From: Planctomycetaceae bacterium | GTDB lineage: Bacteria > Planctomycetota > Planctomycetia > Planctomycetales > Planctomycetaceae | DNA length: 35,659 bases | Assembly (NCBI GenBank): GCA_016795145.1 | Contig: JAEUII010000221.1 | Span: forward strand, 1 to 35,659 | Reading direction: 5' to 3' | Shown here: positions 7,170 to 15,926 of the stretch, piece after piece | How positions within the stretch are numbered: the first letter of the stretch is position 1 | Layout of the letters: every line of letters starts with the position of its first letter | Made by a program: the position numbers and the translations under genes | Notes under the pieces: generated by a model | Seen by the model: the letters and a program-made list of their open reading frames with translations, nothing else | The model's database searches: none | Told to the model about the DNA's origin: nothing

Positions 7170-8902
7170 GCAACCCTCGGGATCCGTCCGAAGCAGACGA
7201 TAAAGCCATAGCAGACGACAAAGCCAGCGCTCTGGAAAGTGCTCTGGCGGAGTACCTGCTTGAGGCCGAAAGTGGCAAAGCCGTTCATCCCGAAGAATTC
7301 TGCGCACGATATCCAGCCCTCGAGACAGAACTGCGTGACTTCATTCAAATGGACCAGCAGTTTCGCAGTCAGCGGATGGAACAGAAATACAGTGTGTCGC
7401 GAATTAACGCCGCAGCGCCTTTCAGACACGCAACGCGCACTGCCGCAAACGAGCGAGGAATTGGCAACGAGCCGGAAGGCTCCTTCTGGTCAAGGGCTCT
7501 TCAGCCCTTGTTCGGTGACTATGAAACACTCGAGGAGATTTCACGCGGCGGAATGGGAATCGTCTTTCGCGCGAGACACCGGTCTTTGCGTCGCATCGTG
7601 GCCGTCAAGTTGCTGATCGGCGGTTCGTTTTCTTCCGAAGAAGCTCGCAGGCGTTTTCGACGTGAGGCGGCCGCTGCGGCTCGGCTGAGTCATCCGAATA
7701 TCGTGCCGGTTTACGAAGCGGGTGAAGTCGAGTCCGAAGGTTCATCGCATGGTCAGCTCTGGTTCGCCATGGCTCTGGTCGATGGTGTCGATCTTGCAAA
7801 GAAGATCGAAGAGAACCTGTTTGATGCACACTCCGCCGCGCGACTGATAGCAACCGTGGCCGATGCCGTGCATTATGCTCATTCACGAGGCGTGATTCAC
7901 CGTGACCTCAAACCTGCGAACATTCTTCTGGAACGCGACGGGACTCCTCGCATCACGGACTTCGGACTGTCGAGAGTTCAGGACGACGACGCATCGCAGC
8001 TGACAGAAACGGGACAGATCTTCGGCACGCCTTCATTCATGGCGCCGGAACAGGCTCAGGGCAACGCATCCTCCATCAGCGCGGCCAGCGACATCTTTGC
8101 ACTTGGAGCAGTGCTGTACTGTATGCTCACGGGCAAGCCACCGTTTCGAGGACACTCGACGGTTGCAACGCTGCATCAGGTGATTCACGAAACTCCCGTG
8201 CCGCCTCGGCTTTTGAATCCGCAGGTTCCCGCAGACCTCGAAGCCATCATTCTGAAGTGTCTGGAGAAGCAGCCGGAAGATCGATACGCCACCGCGACGG
8301 AGCTTTGTGAAGATCTCGAGCGATTTCTTTCGGGCGAATCTGTCTCGGCGGCCAGCGTCAACGTGATGGGATATTTCGTTCGAGTCCTCGCGGGATCACG
8401 CAACAGTGAGTTCCTGGAAGGCTGGGCTCGATCGCTTTATCTGATGGCAGCCGTGGTCCTGATCAGTCATGTGGCACTGCATTTTCTGCCGTCCACATGG
8501 ATCGCAGTACTCTCCGTCGCCACGCTGAAGTACGCCGCGATGCTCGCCATCGTTTGGTATGCACGCAGTGGAATTTTGACGCCGCAGAATCCGGTCGAAC
8601 GCACGATCTGGAACCTGTGGATTGGCTACATGATGACGTTCGTCACGGCGGAACTCATGACGCGAATCTCCTCCACAAGTCTTAGTGTCCATGCCATCGC
8701 GAGTTTGACGAGCAGCGTCATCCTGATGGTGCTCGGCGGACAGGTTTGGGGAGCCTGCTACATCATCGCTGTCAGCTTTCTGGCCAGCGCCGTCGTGCTC
8801 ACTCTCTTCCCCGCCGCCGGCCCACTGCTCTTCGGCACACTCTGGACAATGACCTTTGCCCTTCTCGCTCGACGCTGCCATCGTCGAGCAAAAATGGGGT
8901 GA
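7166..8902 (+). CDS. membrane-anchored Hanks-type serine/threonine protein kinase
   Basis: The 578-residue protein has a complete eukaryotic-like kinase domain from about residue 119 to 380: glycine loop SRGGMGIVFRA (126-136), catalytic Lys148 in VAVK, HRDLKPAN (245-252), DFG (265-267), activation-segment GTPSFMAPEQ (287-296), and a following DIFALGAVLY helix. The N-terminal 60 residues carry the acidic LAEYLLEAESGK...FCARYPALETELRDF segment commonly found before planctomycete kinases. After residue 420 there are about five hydrophobic helices and a basic tail, so the kinase is cytoplasmic with a membrane-embedded C-terminus and no obvious periplasmic sensor. The start overlaps the sigma-factor stop by four bases. 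All catalytic residues look intact, so the enzyme should be active. Confidence 0.93.
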   Translation: MSNPRDPSEADDKAIADDKASALESALAEYLLEAESGKAVHPEEFCARYPALETELRDFIQMDQQFRSQRMEQKYSVSRINAAAPFRHATRTAANERGIGNEPEGSFWSRALQPLFGDYETLEEISRGGMGIVFRARHRSLRRIVAVKLLIGGSFSSEEARRRFRREAAAAARLSHPNIVPVYEAGEVESEGSSHGQLWFAMALVDGVDLAKKIEENLFDAHSAARLIATVADAVHYAHSRGVIHRDLKPANILLERDGTPRITDFGLSRVQDDDASQLTETGQIFGTPSFMAPEQAQGNASSISAASDIFALGAVLYCMLTGKPPFRGHSTVATLHQVIHETPVPPRLLNPQVPADLEAIILKCLEKQPEDRYATATELCEDLERFLSGESVSAASVNVMGYFVRVLAGSRNSEFLEGWARSLYLMAAVVLISHVALHFLPSTWIAVLSVATLKYAAMLAIVWYARSGILTPQNPVERTIWNLWIGYMMTFVTAELMTRISSTSLSVHAIASLTSSVILMVLGGQVWGACYIIAVSFLASAVVLTLFPAAGPLLFGTLWTMTFALLARRCHRRAKMG

Positions 8903-9468
8903 GGAACCGGAAGCGGCCTTTATTTCAGATAGCGATTGCAACCGCAACACTTTGCCGCGTCTTCAAAACTCCGGTATCACAGCATTTTCTTTGAACCCTT
9001 GCTTCCTGCAGATTGCTTAAAAGCCTGTGGAGCGTGAATGCTGTTCGAGGCGTCCGCACATGCGGGAGTCCTCACAACGGGCGGATTCTTGTTTTGTCGG
9101 GATTCAGTTTGGTCATCTGATTGCGATTCAGGCCTGGCAGGCCGACACAACCCCTGCCGGTGTGCGTAAGCCACCGGAATCCGAGTGAGAGCCAGCCCAA
9201 AAGGCCCGAAGGGTCGACACATTGACGCGTGATCAGTCCAAAGGATTGTGTCGGCCTTTCAGGCGCCTTTCAGGCCTTTGCAGTTCAGAGGTCCGCAGAC
9301 CGGGACCTTCGACCGAGGCAGAAGATCTATTAGCGCTGTCGGGCCGGAATCGCAAATGTGAATTTTTCCTCCGCTTCAATTGTCCTCGATTCGCAAGCAG
9401 AACGTTACCCCCGGCTTCCGACACGATGAGAATCAGCCCCCTTTAGAACTCTGGGGGCGATACTGGCA
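8903..9468. other. 566-base intergenic region without a credible gene
   Basis: This gap separates the kinase from the next plus-strand gene. Short frames here look like noise. It holds an exact 12-base inverted repeat (see 9139-9257) and a direct repeat of CCTTTCAGGC next to the second arm (from about 9254). GGGGGCG about ten bases before the ATG at 9469 may serve as the ribosome-binding site of the following gene. Confidence 0.5.
9139..9257. repeat. inverted repeat with AGGCCGACACAA arms
   Basis: AGGCCGACACAA (9139-9150) and its exact reverse complement (9246-9257) flank about 95 bases. Allowing two mismatches the similarity extends outward to around 20 bases through CAGGCCTGG-like sequence. 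No reading frame of note lies inside. It looks like a short dispersed palindromic element. Confidence 0.55.
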
Positions 9469-11103
9469 ATGACGGAAGTTCAGCAAAGCAAACACTTAAT
9501 GACTGATCCATCACCCAACGATGACAGCAAAACCGCGAGTGCTATCGCGGCGGCAACAACCCAGATCTGCATCGCCACGATGGTGCTGCTGGGCACGTTT
9601 ATGATCATGTGCTGGATCGTTCTCTCGGGACGGTTTGTGGCTGCACATTCATTCTCGAGATCGCTCAATTTACTGTTGGTGATATCAATACCTTTGCTGA
9701 CCAATATTGCCGCCGCACAGAGACTCAGACGCATGCCGGTACTTTCAGCCATTTTGTTGGTTCTGACATGTGTTGGATGTGGATGGCACTTGTTTCTCTT
9801 TGGCATTTTCACGTTCGAAACACTCTCGCGAGGCATCCTGTTTCTGCATGGACTTGCGGCAATATTCGTGCTACTGACATTGCTGGTTCACTTTGCCACC
9901 GCTGCACTCTTCATCCCGATAGCGATGATTGCAGAACGACGATTGGGCGCTGACCTGTTCTTCACTCACCTTCGTCAGGATATTCGGACATCGCGCCCCA
10001 GAACCGTGGCGAGCCTGTATGGAGGAACCGCAATCCTGCTGTGCCTCATCGCAGCCTGGTGCTCGGCGCGCTTTCTGCGGCCGGAACTGACGGTTTCATT
10101 CACCGAGCCGTATGACATTTCAGCGTTGTCCAGCGACTCCGCCATTCTGGCTGTAGGATGCTCACAGGCAGACCACAGAATCGATGAAAGCGGGAGCAAG
10201 TTCACTCTGCTGGAAACGAACACACTGCAACCCGTCGCGCCTGCCATTTCGCTGCCTCAATGCCTTCGAAAGCTGGAGTACGTTTCTCCGGAGTTCGGGT
10301 TTCTTGCGATCCTGATGCAGGATGCGTTTCGCGGAGTTCCGGGCCAGAAATCGACTGTTGAGCCACGCCTCATTCAGATTTCAGTTGATGGCAGCATCCG
10401 GAACTTTGACTGCCTCCTTCCAGAAAAGATCTTCCTGCTCAGCATCTCCCCAAATCACGAAATCGCAGCCATCGGGAGCCTGGATGACACAACACATGAA
10501 GCGCAACTACTCTTTGTCAGCCTGGTAGACGGAAAGGAGATCTCGAGTTTTCAACTCTCCGATTCTCCGTTCTTCGAAGTTCAATTCACGACGGACAGTT
10601 CCCACGCCCTGCTCGTCACGATGCCTTCGCAGTCCTCGAGCACTGAAAGGTGCTCGCTGATTGGAATCAAGGATGAGTCGATTGAACAGGTGCTGGAACT
10701 GAACCGCTGGACAAAATCGAACAACAGTTCAACACCGGACACGACATCTCAAGTGCATGAGTTCAGTCATGATACCGGATGCGTCCAAATCTGGTTTGCA
10801 GATGCACACTGGCACTATCGTTTTAGCCCCAAACGGATCCGCAGTACATACGGAGGAGAGCGTTGCGCTGGCGATCGAATCGCCACAGCGAGATGGAACA
10901 AGGGCGCCCATGATTCTGCAATGCTCGATGGGTCACACGATTCAACGGAAGTGGTTTTTCATCAGGGACAGCCGCCTCATTTGCTGAGCCGTCGTGTTGT
11001 CTCAAACGGCCCGGGCTCTGACTTCGAAATAACGGCCGATGGCTCACGTATTTTCCTGATGCAAGGCGGACGAATATCCGTTTACCGATTCCCTGAATGG
11101 TAA
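9469..11103 (+). CDS. polytopic membrane protein with large C-terminal beta-propeller-like domain, hypothetical
   Basis: The 544-residue protein has five or six transmembrane helices in its first 205 residues (for example ICIATMVLLGTFMIMCWIVL, LLLVISIPLLTNIAA, ILFLHGLAAIFVLLTLLV and TAILLCLIAAWCSARF). The remaining 340 residues are soluble. They contain repeated beta-strand blocks with WD40-like rhythm (SPNHEIAAIGSLDD, then QLLFVSLVDGKEISSFQL, then QFTTDSSHALLVTM), so a propeller is likely. I recognise no catalytic motif or named family. The ATG at 9469 is preferred over the in-frame ATG at 9499, which has no ribosome-binding site. It follows the sigma/kinase pair at a distance of over 560 bases, so a functional link is unproven. 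Confidence 0.8.
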   Translation: MTEVQQSKHLMTDPSPNDDSKTASAIAAATTQICIATMVLLGTFMIMCWIVLSGRFVAAHSFSRSLNLLLVISIPLLTNIAAAQRLRRMPVLSAILLVLTCVGCGWHLFLFGIFTFETLSRGILFLHGLAAIFVLLTLLVHFATAALFIPIAMIAERRLGADLFFTHLRQDIRTSRPRTVASLYGGTAILLCLIAAWCSARFLRPELTVSFTEPYDISALSSDSAILAVGCSQADHRIDESGSKFTLLETNTLQPVAPAISLPQCLRKLEYVSPEFGFLAILMQDAFRGVPGQKSTVEPRLIQISVDGSIRNFDCLLPEKIFLLSISPNHEIAAIGSLDDTTHEAQLLFVSLVDGKEISSFQLSDSPFFEVQFTTDSSHALLVTMPSQSSSTERCSLIGIKDESIEQVLELNRWTKSNNSSTPDTTSQVHEFSHDTGCVQIWFADAHWHYRFSPKRIRSTYGGERCAGDRIATARWNKGAHDSAMLDGSHDSTEVVFHQGQPPHLLSRRVVSNGPGSDFEITADGSRIFLMQGGRISVYRFPEW

Positions 11104-11278
11104 ACAGGTCTGGGAATTGGGATCCATGCGCGACAGGGTTGATGATCTGTGTACACTCAAGGATTCAACCCGTGGCAGAAACTCAGCAGAGGCAACAAAC
11201 AGAGAGTCTTCCAACATCCCGGATCCGGGCAGAGATAGAGAACTGCAGCTGGGTTGCGAGGTTGCGATGCAACGACAC

Positions 11279-11872
11279 TCAGCCGTCAGGATCATCCAAC
11301 AGTTGCTGAAGTCGCTGGCTGAGTTCATTCGGAAGCTGATGACACCAGGATTCGTCGATGAGGCCGATGGAGATCATGTCGAGCAGGTGCACCTGGCCTT
11401 TACAACGGAAAGATGTCAGCTTCATCATCACCAGAGATCTCAATGGAATGGTTTGCCCCGATTCCACCAACTTCGCGTCATCAAGCTCCGGTGCGGCGAA
11501 TGCATCGGCCTGGCGAACTTTCTCCCCGGCAAAGATCACGTGAACGGCATCACGAATTCCGGCATCAGGCCCGTCCAGAAACATGGTGATGTGGGCTGCG
11601 TGGCGATAAATAAATCCAGCCGCTTCGAGAGACTGTGTCGCACGAGGCAGATCGCTCCGATTGAGCAGAATGTCGACGTCCTGAGTATTTCGCACGACAG
11701 ATCGGTCGACCTGAGCAACCCAGTATTGAACGGCGTTGTCTCCAATGACGGCCTAAGGGATTTGTGCACGGCCAAGGGCTTCGCTGACGCGCCGGAGCCG
11801 ATCGTTCACACGGTCCACGGCTTTCTCGATCCTCTCCCACAACACTTCGCCGTTGTATTTGACCTGGACCAT
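11279..11872 (-). pseudogene. nucleotidyltransferase-fold protein (AbiEii-like) interrupted by an in-frame TAG
   Basis: Two reading segments lie in the same frame and are split only by a TAG at 11755-11753. The upstream part starts at an ATG at 11872 with a GAGGTG site just before it (MVQVKYNGEVLWERIEKA...GRAQIP). The downstream part continues AVIGDNAVQYWVAQVDR...NTQDVDILL and runs to a TGA at 11279. DVD in NTQDVDIL fits the metal-binding acidic pair of minimal nucleotidyltransferases, and the later MFLDGP, DAVHVIFAGEKVR and MKLTSFRCKG..LLDMI blocks match my memory of this roughly 195-residue family. There, a Tyr is expected where the TAG is (P-Y-A-V), so one base change explains the stop. 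The G-G of the usual GG motif reads G-D. It looks like a recently inactivated gene; an assembly error or amber readthrough is possible. Confidence 0.7.
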
Positions 11873-12407
11873 TTCGCACCTCGATCCTTCAACATAACTC
11901 ATCCACGGCAGGGTTCCGAGTGAAAACTCGCCCAAGTCGCAGTTGGCCCGGGTCCATTGTCCTTCCCGAAAACCCTCCGAAACAGCCCCACCGACTTTCG
12001 CGTTCGCTCACTTTTTCCCGCAAAATCGCTACTCGCTTCTCAAATTGCCCCGAGGCCGTCATCATTCGGACTTCAGGTGGTTCTCGCAGGGATGCACTCA
12101 GGAGTCCGGTTCTCTGAGCCGATGACGATCGGACAAATTCTCCGGCAGAAATTGCCGGTCTTTGTCCGTTGGACAGTCAATGACTCCTCGTTCCGCCGTG
12201 GCATTCAAATGACTGAGTCAGAACTTGTCGCGAGGCTCTTAACCACACGGTGCTCGTTCGAGCGCATCGTCCGGCAGGTCAGTTTCGACCTGTGCCAGGC
12301 ATCCGTGTGGTTCGGCCCGTCTGGTTCTGATTTCAGAGTGACTTCGTGCGTTTCAATGCTCCTTTTTCGCTGGTCATTTGGTCATTTCCCTGAAAGGTCC
12401 CACCTCA
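11873..12407. other. leader region upstream of the sugar-metabolism operon
   Basis: No credible gene lies here. Besides the nested hairpin described separately, there is an exact 10-base inverted repeat, AACCACACGG (12241-12250) and CCGTGTGGTT (12303-12312), and a tandem GGTCATTT pair (12372-12387). The promoter of the isomerase/dehydrogenase operon is presumably in this stretch. I could not pick -35/-10 boxes with confidence. Confidence 0.4.
12130..12168 (+). other. nested hairpin in the operon leader
   Basis: CGGACAAA (12130-12137) pairs exactly with TTTGTCCG (12161-12168), and inside it CCGGCA (12142-12147) pairs with TGCCGG (12153-12158) around a GAAAT loop. The two stems are separated by a small internal loop (TTCT / TC). 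No T-run follows, so it is not a classic terminator. It lies 240 bases before the isomerase ATG and could be a leader structure or a protein-binding palindrome. Confidence 0.5.
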
Positions 12408-13439
<1,032 letters not shown>

Positions 13440-13442
13440 ACA

Positions 13443-13885
13443 AAAGCGGAGAGCGGAAAGCGGAAAGCCGGTACACGCAGAGGACGCCTAAATGCGGATG
13501 GTGGGGCTGAGAGATCGGACGAAGCAATTCGCACTTCGAATCGTCCGTTTGTCCGCAGCACTTCCGAAATCGAACGAAGCTCAAGTGATTGGGAAGCAAC
13601 TGCTGAGATCCGGCACCAGCGTTGCAGCAAACTTCCGAGAAGCGTCAAGAGCCCGATCGAATGCCGAGTTCGTTTCAAAGCTCGGAATCGTCGAGCAGGA
13701 GCTGGACGAATCGCTGCTTTGGATGGAGTTATTGGTTGAATCAGAGATCGTCGCGCTGGCCCGAATGCAGGAGCTAATGACCGAAGCGGACGAGCTAATT
13801 CGAATTGTTGTCAAAGCAATCCAGTCGACGAAACGAAATGCGAAATAGAGCCCTGAACGGCTTTCCGCTTTCCGCTCTCGGCTTT
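13443..13885. mobile_element. inverted-repeat-bounded cassette carrying a four-helix-bundle gene
   Basis: Positions 13443-13470 and 13858-13885 are inverted repeats that pair at 27 of 28 positions, with a 22-base perfect core (13449-13470 against 13858-13879). The left arm is built from 7-base tandem units (GCGGAGA, GCGGAAA, GCGGAAA, then GCCGG). The only gene between the arms is the four-helix-bundle protein. The left arm begins four bases after the isomerase stop codon, and the right arm ends about 43 bases before the dehydrogenase GTG. In the operon mRNA the arms would close a long stem around the whole small gene, as in 23S rRNA intervening sequences that encode the same protein family. 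No target-site duplication is evident. Calling it mobile is inference. Confidence 0.6.
13492..13848 (+). CDS. four-helix-bundle protein (S23 / 23S rRNA intervening-sequence protein family)
   Basis: The 118-residue protein is all helical and matches the four-helix-bundle family first known from intervening sequences in bacterial 23S rRNA and related to the Avd accessory proteins of diversity-generating retroelements. The diagnostic central block is clear: QLLRSGTSVAANFREASRA (about residues 37-55), followed by EFVSKLGIVEQELDESLLWMELL. The C-terminal helix ends in a basic tail (KAIQSTKRNAK). AGAGGA seven bases before the ATG supports this start. The biochemical role of the family is poorly known; a nucleic-acid or protein scaffold is plausible. 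It sits between two sugar-metabolism genes and is bracketed by the inverted repeats, so it looks like an insertion into the operon rather than a member of the pathway. Confidence 0.88.
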   Translation: MRMVGLRDRTKQFALRIVRLSAALPKSNEAQVIGKQLLRSGTSVAANFREASRARSNAEFVSKLGIVEQELDESLLWMELLVESEIVALARMQELMTEADELIRIVVKAIQSTKRNAK

Positions 13886-13914
13886 CATTTCAAGATTAAC
13901 AACCCTTTCATACG

Positions 13915-13920
13915 GAGGAC
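13915..13920 (+). promoter_or_regulatory. ribosome-binding site that decides a GTG start
   Basis: GGAGGA lies eight bases upstream of the GTG at 13929 and fixes the start of the oxidoreductase. It lies just outside the right arm of the four-helix-bundle cassette, so the dehydrogenase has kept its own translation signal. Confidence 0.75.
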
Positions 13921-13928
13921 TCCCACAG

Positions 13929-15074
13929 GTGTCATCACTCAAACCTCTCAACATCGGTCTCGTCGGCTACGGCTTCATGGGCCGTACTCACTCAAACGGC
14001 TATAAGCGAGTCAACGACTTCTTCCCGGAACTGAAGCATCGCCCGGTCCTGAAGGCGATCTGTGGACGTAACGAAGAGCAGGTCAAAAAGTTCGCGGATC
14101 AGTGGCAGTTTGAATCCACGGAAACTGACTGGCGCAAGCTGATTGAGCGCAAGGATATTGACGCGATCGATATCTGTACGCCAAACAACTCGCACGCAGA
14201 AATCGCCATTGCAGCGGCTCAGGCAGGCAAGATGGTCCTGTGCGAAAAGCCGTTGGCCATGGATCCCGTCGAAGGCCAGAAGATGGTCGACGTCATCGAA
14301 AAGGCCGGCGTTGCCAACACGGTGTGGTACAACTATCGTCGAGTTCCCGCGGTCAGCCTCGCGAAGAAGCTGATCGACGAAGGACGTCTCGGAAAGATCT
14401 TCCATTACCGAGCCAACTTCCTTCAGGACTGGACGATCAATGCCGACCTGCCTCAGGGCGGAGCTGCTCTCTGGCGACTTGATGCGGCGGCGGCTGGTTC
14501 AGGCGTCACCGGTGACCTGCTGGCTCACTGTATTGACACAGCGATCTGGCTGAACGGTTCCATCAACAGCGTCACGGCGATGACAGAAACCTTCGTCAAG
14601 GAACGCAAGCACAACCTGACGGGCAAGGTGGAGAAGGTCGGCATCGACGACGCATGTGCCTTCCTGTGTCGCTTCGGAAACGGATCACTCGGTCTGTTCG
14701 AATCGACTCGTTATGCACGCGGCCACAAGGCTCTCTACACTCTTGAAATCAACGGTGAAAAAGCCTCAATCAAGTGGGACCTGCACGACCTCCATCGCCT
14801 TGAGTACTTCGACTACAGCGACAACTCATTGATCCGTGGCTGGCACCAGGTTCACTGCACCGACGGCGATATGCCGTACATGGGCAAGTGGTGGGTTCCT
14901 GGACTTCAGATCGGCTACGAGCACACGTTCGTGCATCAGGTTGCCGACTTCATTGCCGCTGTGGAATCCGGAAAGCCATGCAGCCCAACGTTCCGCGAAG
15001 CTCTGGAAACCCAGAAGGTCTGTCAGGCCGTCCTGGACAGCGCGAAATGCGGCATGTGGAAGGAAATTGCGTAG
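13929..15074 (+). CDS. Gfo/Idh/MocA family oxidoreductase
   Basis: This 381-residue protein is an NAD(P)-dependent dehydrogenase of the Gfo/Idh/MocA family, which oxidises sugars, inositols or related polyols. The N-terminal Rossmann fold has the nucleotide-binding loop [12 protein letters not shown] (residues 9-20), followed by the conserved [10 protein letters not shown] and the CEKPLA motif with its catalytic-region Lys (about 105-110). The C-terminal domain carries the substrate-site [14 protein letters not shown] segment with the conserved Asp and His. The length is typical. Start is a GTG with a strong GGAGGA. It is the last gene of the operon begun by the TIM-barrel isomerase and is followed by a clear terminator. 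The two enzymes probably act in one sugar or inositol pathway; the substrate is not decidable from sequence. Confidence 0.9.
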   Translation: MSSLKPLNIGLVGYGFMGRTHSNGYKRVNDFFPELKHRPVLKAICGRNEEQVKKFADQWQFESTETDWRKLIERKDIDAIDICTPNNSHAEIAIAAAQAGKMVLCEKPLAMDPVEGQKMVDVIEKAGVANTVWYNYRRVPAVSLAKKLIDEGRLGKIFHYRANFLQDWTINADLPQGGAALWRLDAAAAGSGVTGDLLAHCIDTAIWLNGSINSVTAMTETFVKERKHNLTGKVEKVGIDDACAFLCRFGNGSLGLFESTRYARGHKALYTLEINGEKASIKWDLHDLHRLEYFDYSDNSLIRGWHQVHCTDGDMPYMGKWWVPGLQIGYEHTFVHQVADFIAAVESGKPCSPTFREALETQKVCQAVLDSAKCGMWKEIA

Positions 15075-15118
15075 CCGAGCTCAATTGAGCCCGATATAAT
15101 TCCGAAACGAAATTTGAC

Positions 15119-15155
15119 GGCGGTTGAAGGATTCTTCAGCCGCCTTTCCTTTTCC
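15119..15155 (+). terminator. intrinsic terminator of the isomerase/dehydrogenase operon
   Basis: GGCGGTTGAAG pairs with CTTCAGCCGCC (11 bp with one U-G pair) around a GATT loop and is followed by TTTCCTTTTCC. It lies 45 bases after the dehydrogenase stop. This is the best rho-independent terminator in the window. Confidence 0.8.
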
Positions 15156-15359
15156 TGACGCAGAAGATTCCGGATCCCCTCCCGAACATCCTCGGGAAAA
15201 CCAGTGTCTTCAAGCGTTGTTTTGCGCTTGTGCGGACCGGATCAGTTCCGGGTGCGTCGCACGGGTCGCGAAGAATTGATGCCACGAAGTGCTGACAGAG
15301 TCTCTGTTCGAACATCGAACCAGCAGCTGTCTCGACACGAAAGAAACCAAGGTCCTGCC

Positions 15360-15833
15360 ATGGAACGACAACCCATCTCACGTGAAGGTTACGACAAGCT
15401 CCGCGAAGAAATCCGGGTACTCGACGAGATCGAGATGCCGGCAATCGCTGAACGTATCAAGACCGCGCGCGAAGAAGGCGACCTGAAAGAGAATGCTGAA
15501 TACCACGAAGCCCGGCAGGCTCAGGGTCTGATGCAGGCCAAAATCAATCAGCTGAAATCCAAGCTCGCCAGCTGCTACATCGCCGAACGCTCGGAAGGGC
15601 CGAAGTCCGCTGTGGAGTTCGGTGCCAAAGTGAAGATTCGCGACCTGTCCGATGACGCGGAAGAAATGTACGAACTCGTCGGCCCGGGCGAAGAAGACTA
15701 CGAAGGCGACGTGATGAAGATCCTGACCACCAGTCCGATTGGCACCGCCATGCTGGGCAAGAAGGTCGGTGATCGAATTGAAGTCGCTATTCCTCGCGGA
15801 AAGCTGCGCATGGAGATCCTGGCGATCGAATAG
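15360..15833 (+). CDS. greA: transcription elongation factor GreA
   Basis: GreA rescues backtracked RNA polymerase by stimulating cleavage of the nascent transcript. The 157 residues match the family length exactly when started at the ATG at 15360; the open frame extends to 15204, but the extra residues have no family similarity. The N-terminal coiled-coil has the cleavage tip [14 protein letters not shown] (about residues 39-52) with the catalytic Asp and Glu. The C-terminal FKBP-like globular domain ends in the typical [14 protein letters not shown] and [14 protein letters not shown]. The ribosome-binding site is modest (AAGG). It is probably a single-gene unit, between the operon terminator upstream and a convergent hairpin downstream. 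Confidence 0.95.
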   Translation: MERQPISREGYDKLREEIRVLDEIEMPAIAERIKTAREEGDLKENAEYHEARQAQGLMQAKINQLKSKLASCYIAERSEGPKSAVEFGAKVKIRDLSDDAEEMYELVGPGEEDYEGDVMKILTTSPIGTAMLGKKVGDRIEVAIPRGKLRMEILAIE

Positions 15834-15862
15834 TGCCCTGCCGCACTGAAACTAAAACTCAG

Positions 15863-15892
15863 CGAGGCCTGACGTTCGTGCGTCAGGCCTCG
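15863..15892. terminator. hairpin between convergent genes
   Basis: CGAGGCCTGACG (15863-15874) and its exact complement CGTCAGGCCTCG (15881-15892) form a perfect 12-bp stem with a TTCGTG loop. It lies 30 bases after greA and 35 bases before the end of the convergent MCE gene. No T-run is present on either side, so termination may be weak or helped by Rho, but the position fits a shared bidirectional transcript end. Confidence 0.6.
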
Positions 15893-15926
15893 ATGCGTTA
15901 ACCGTCTTTCGTATGACCATCCGTCT

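Noticed and set aside
11117..11923. 268-residue open frame on the plus strand
   Set aside because: It is antisense to the interrupted nucleotidyltransferase. The minus-strand frame has family motifs on both sides of the stop, while this one has none and is rich in His, Arg and Gln.
15204..15359. N-terminal extension of greA
   Set aside because: The 52 extra residues have no family similarity; GreA proteins start at the MERQPIS-type position and have about 157 residues.
15863..15892. classic rho-independent terminator for greA
   Set aside because: The stem is perfect but there is no T-run on either strand; I keep it as a hairpin at a convergent junction with moderate confidence only.
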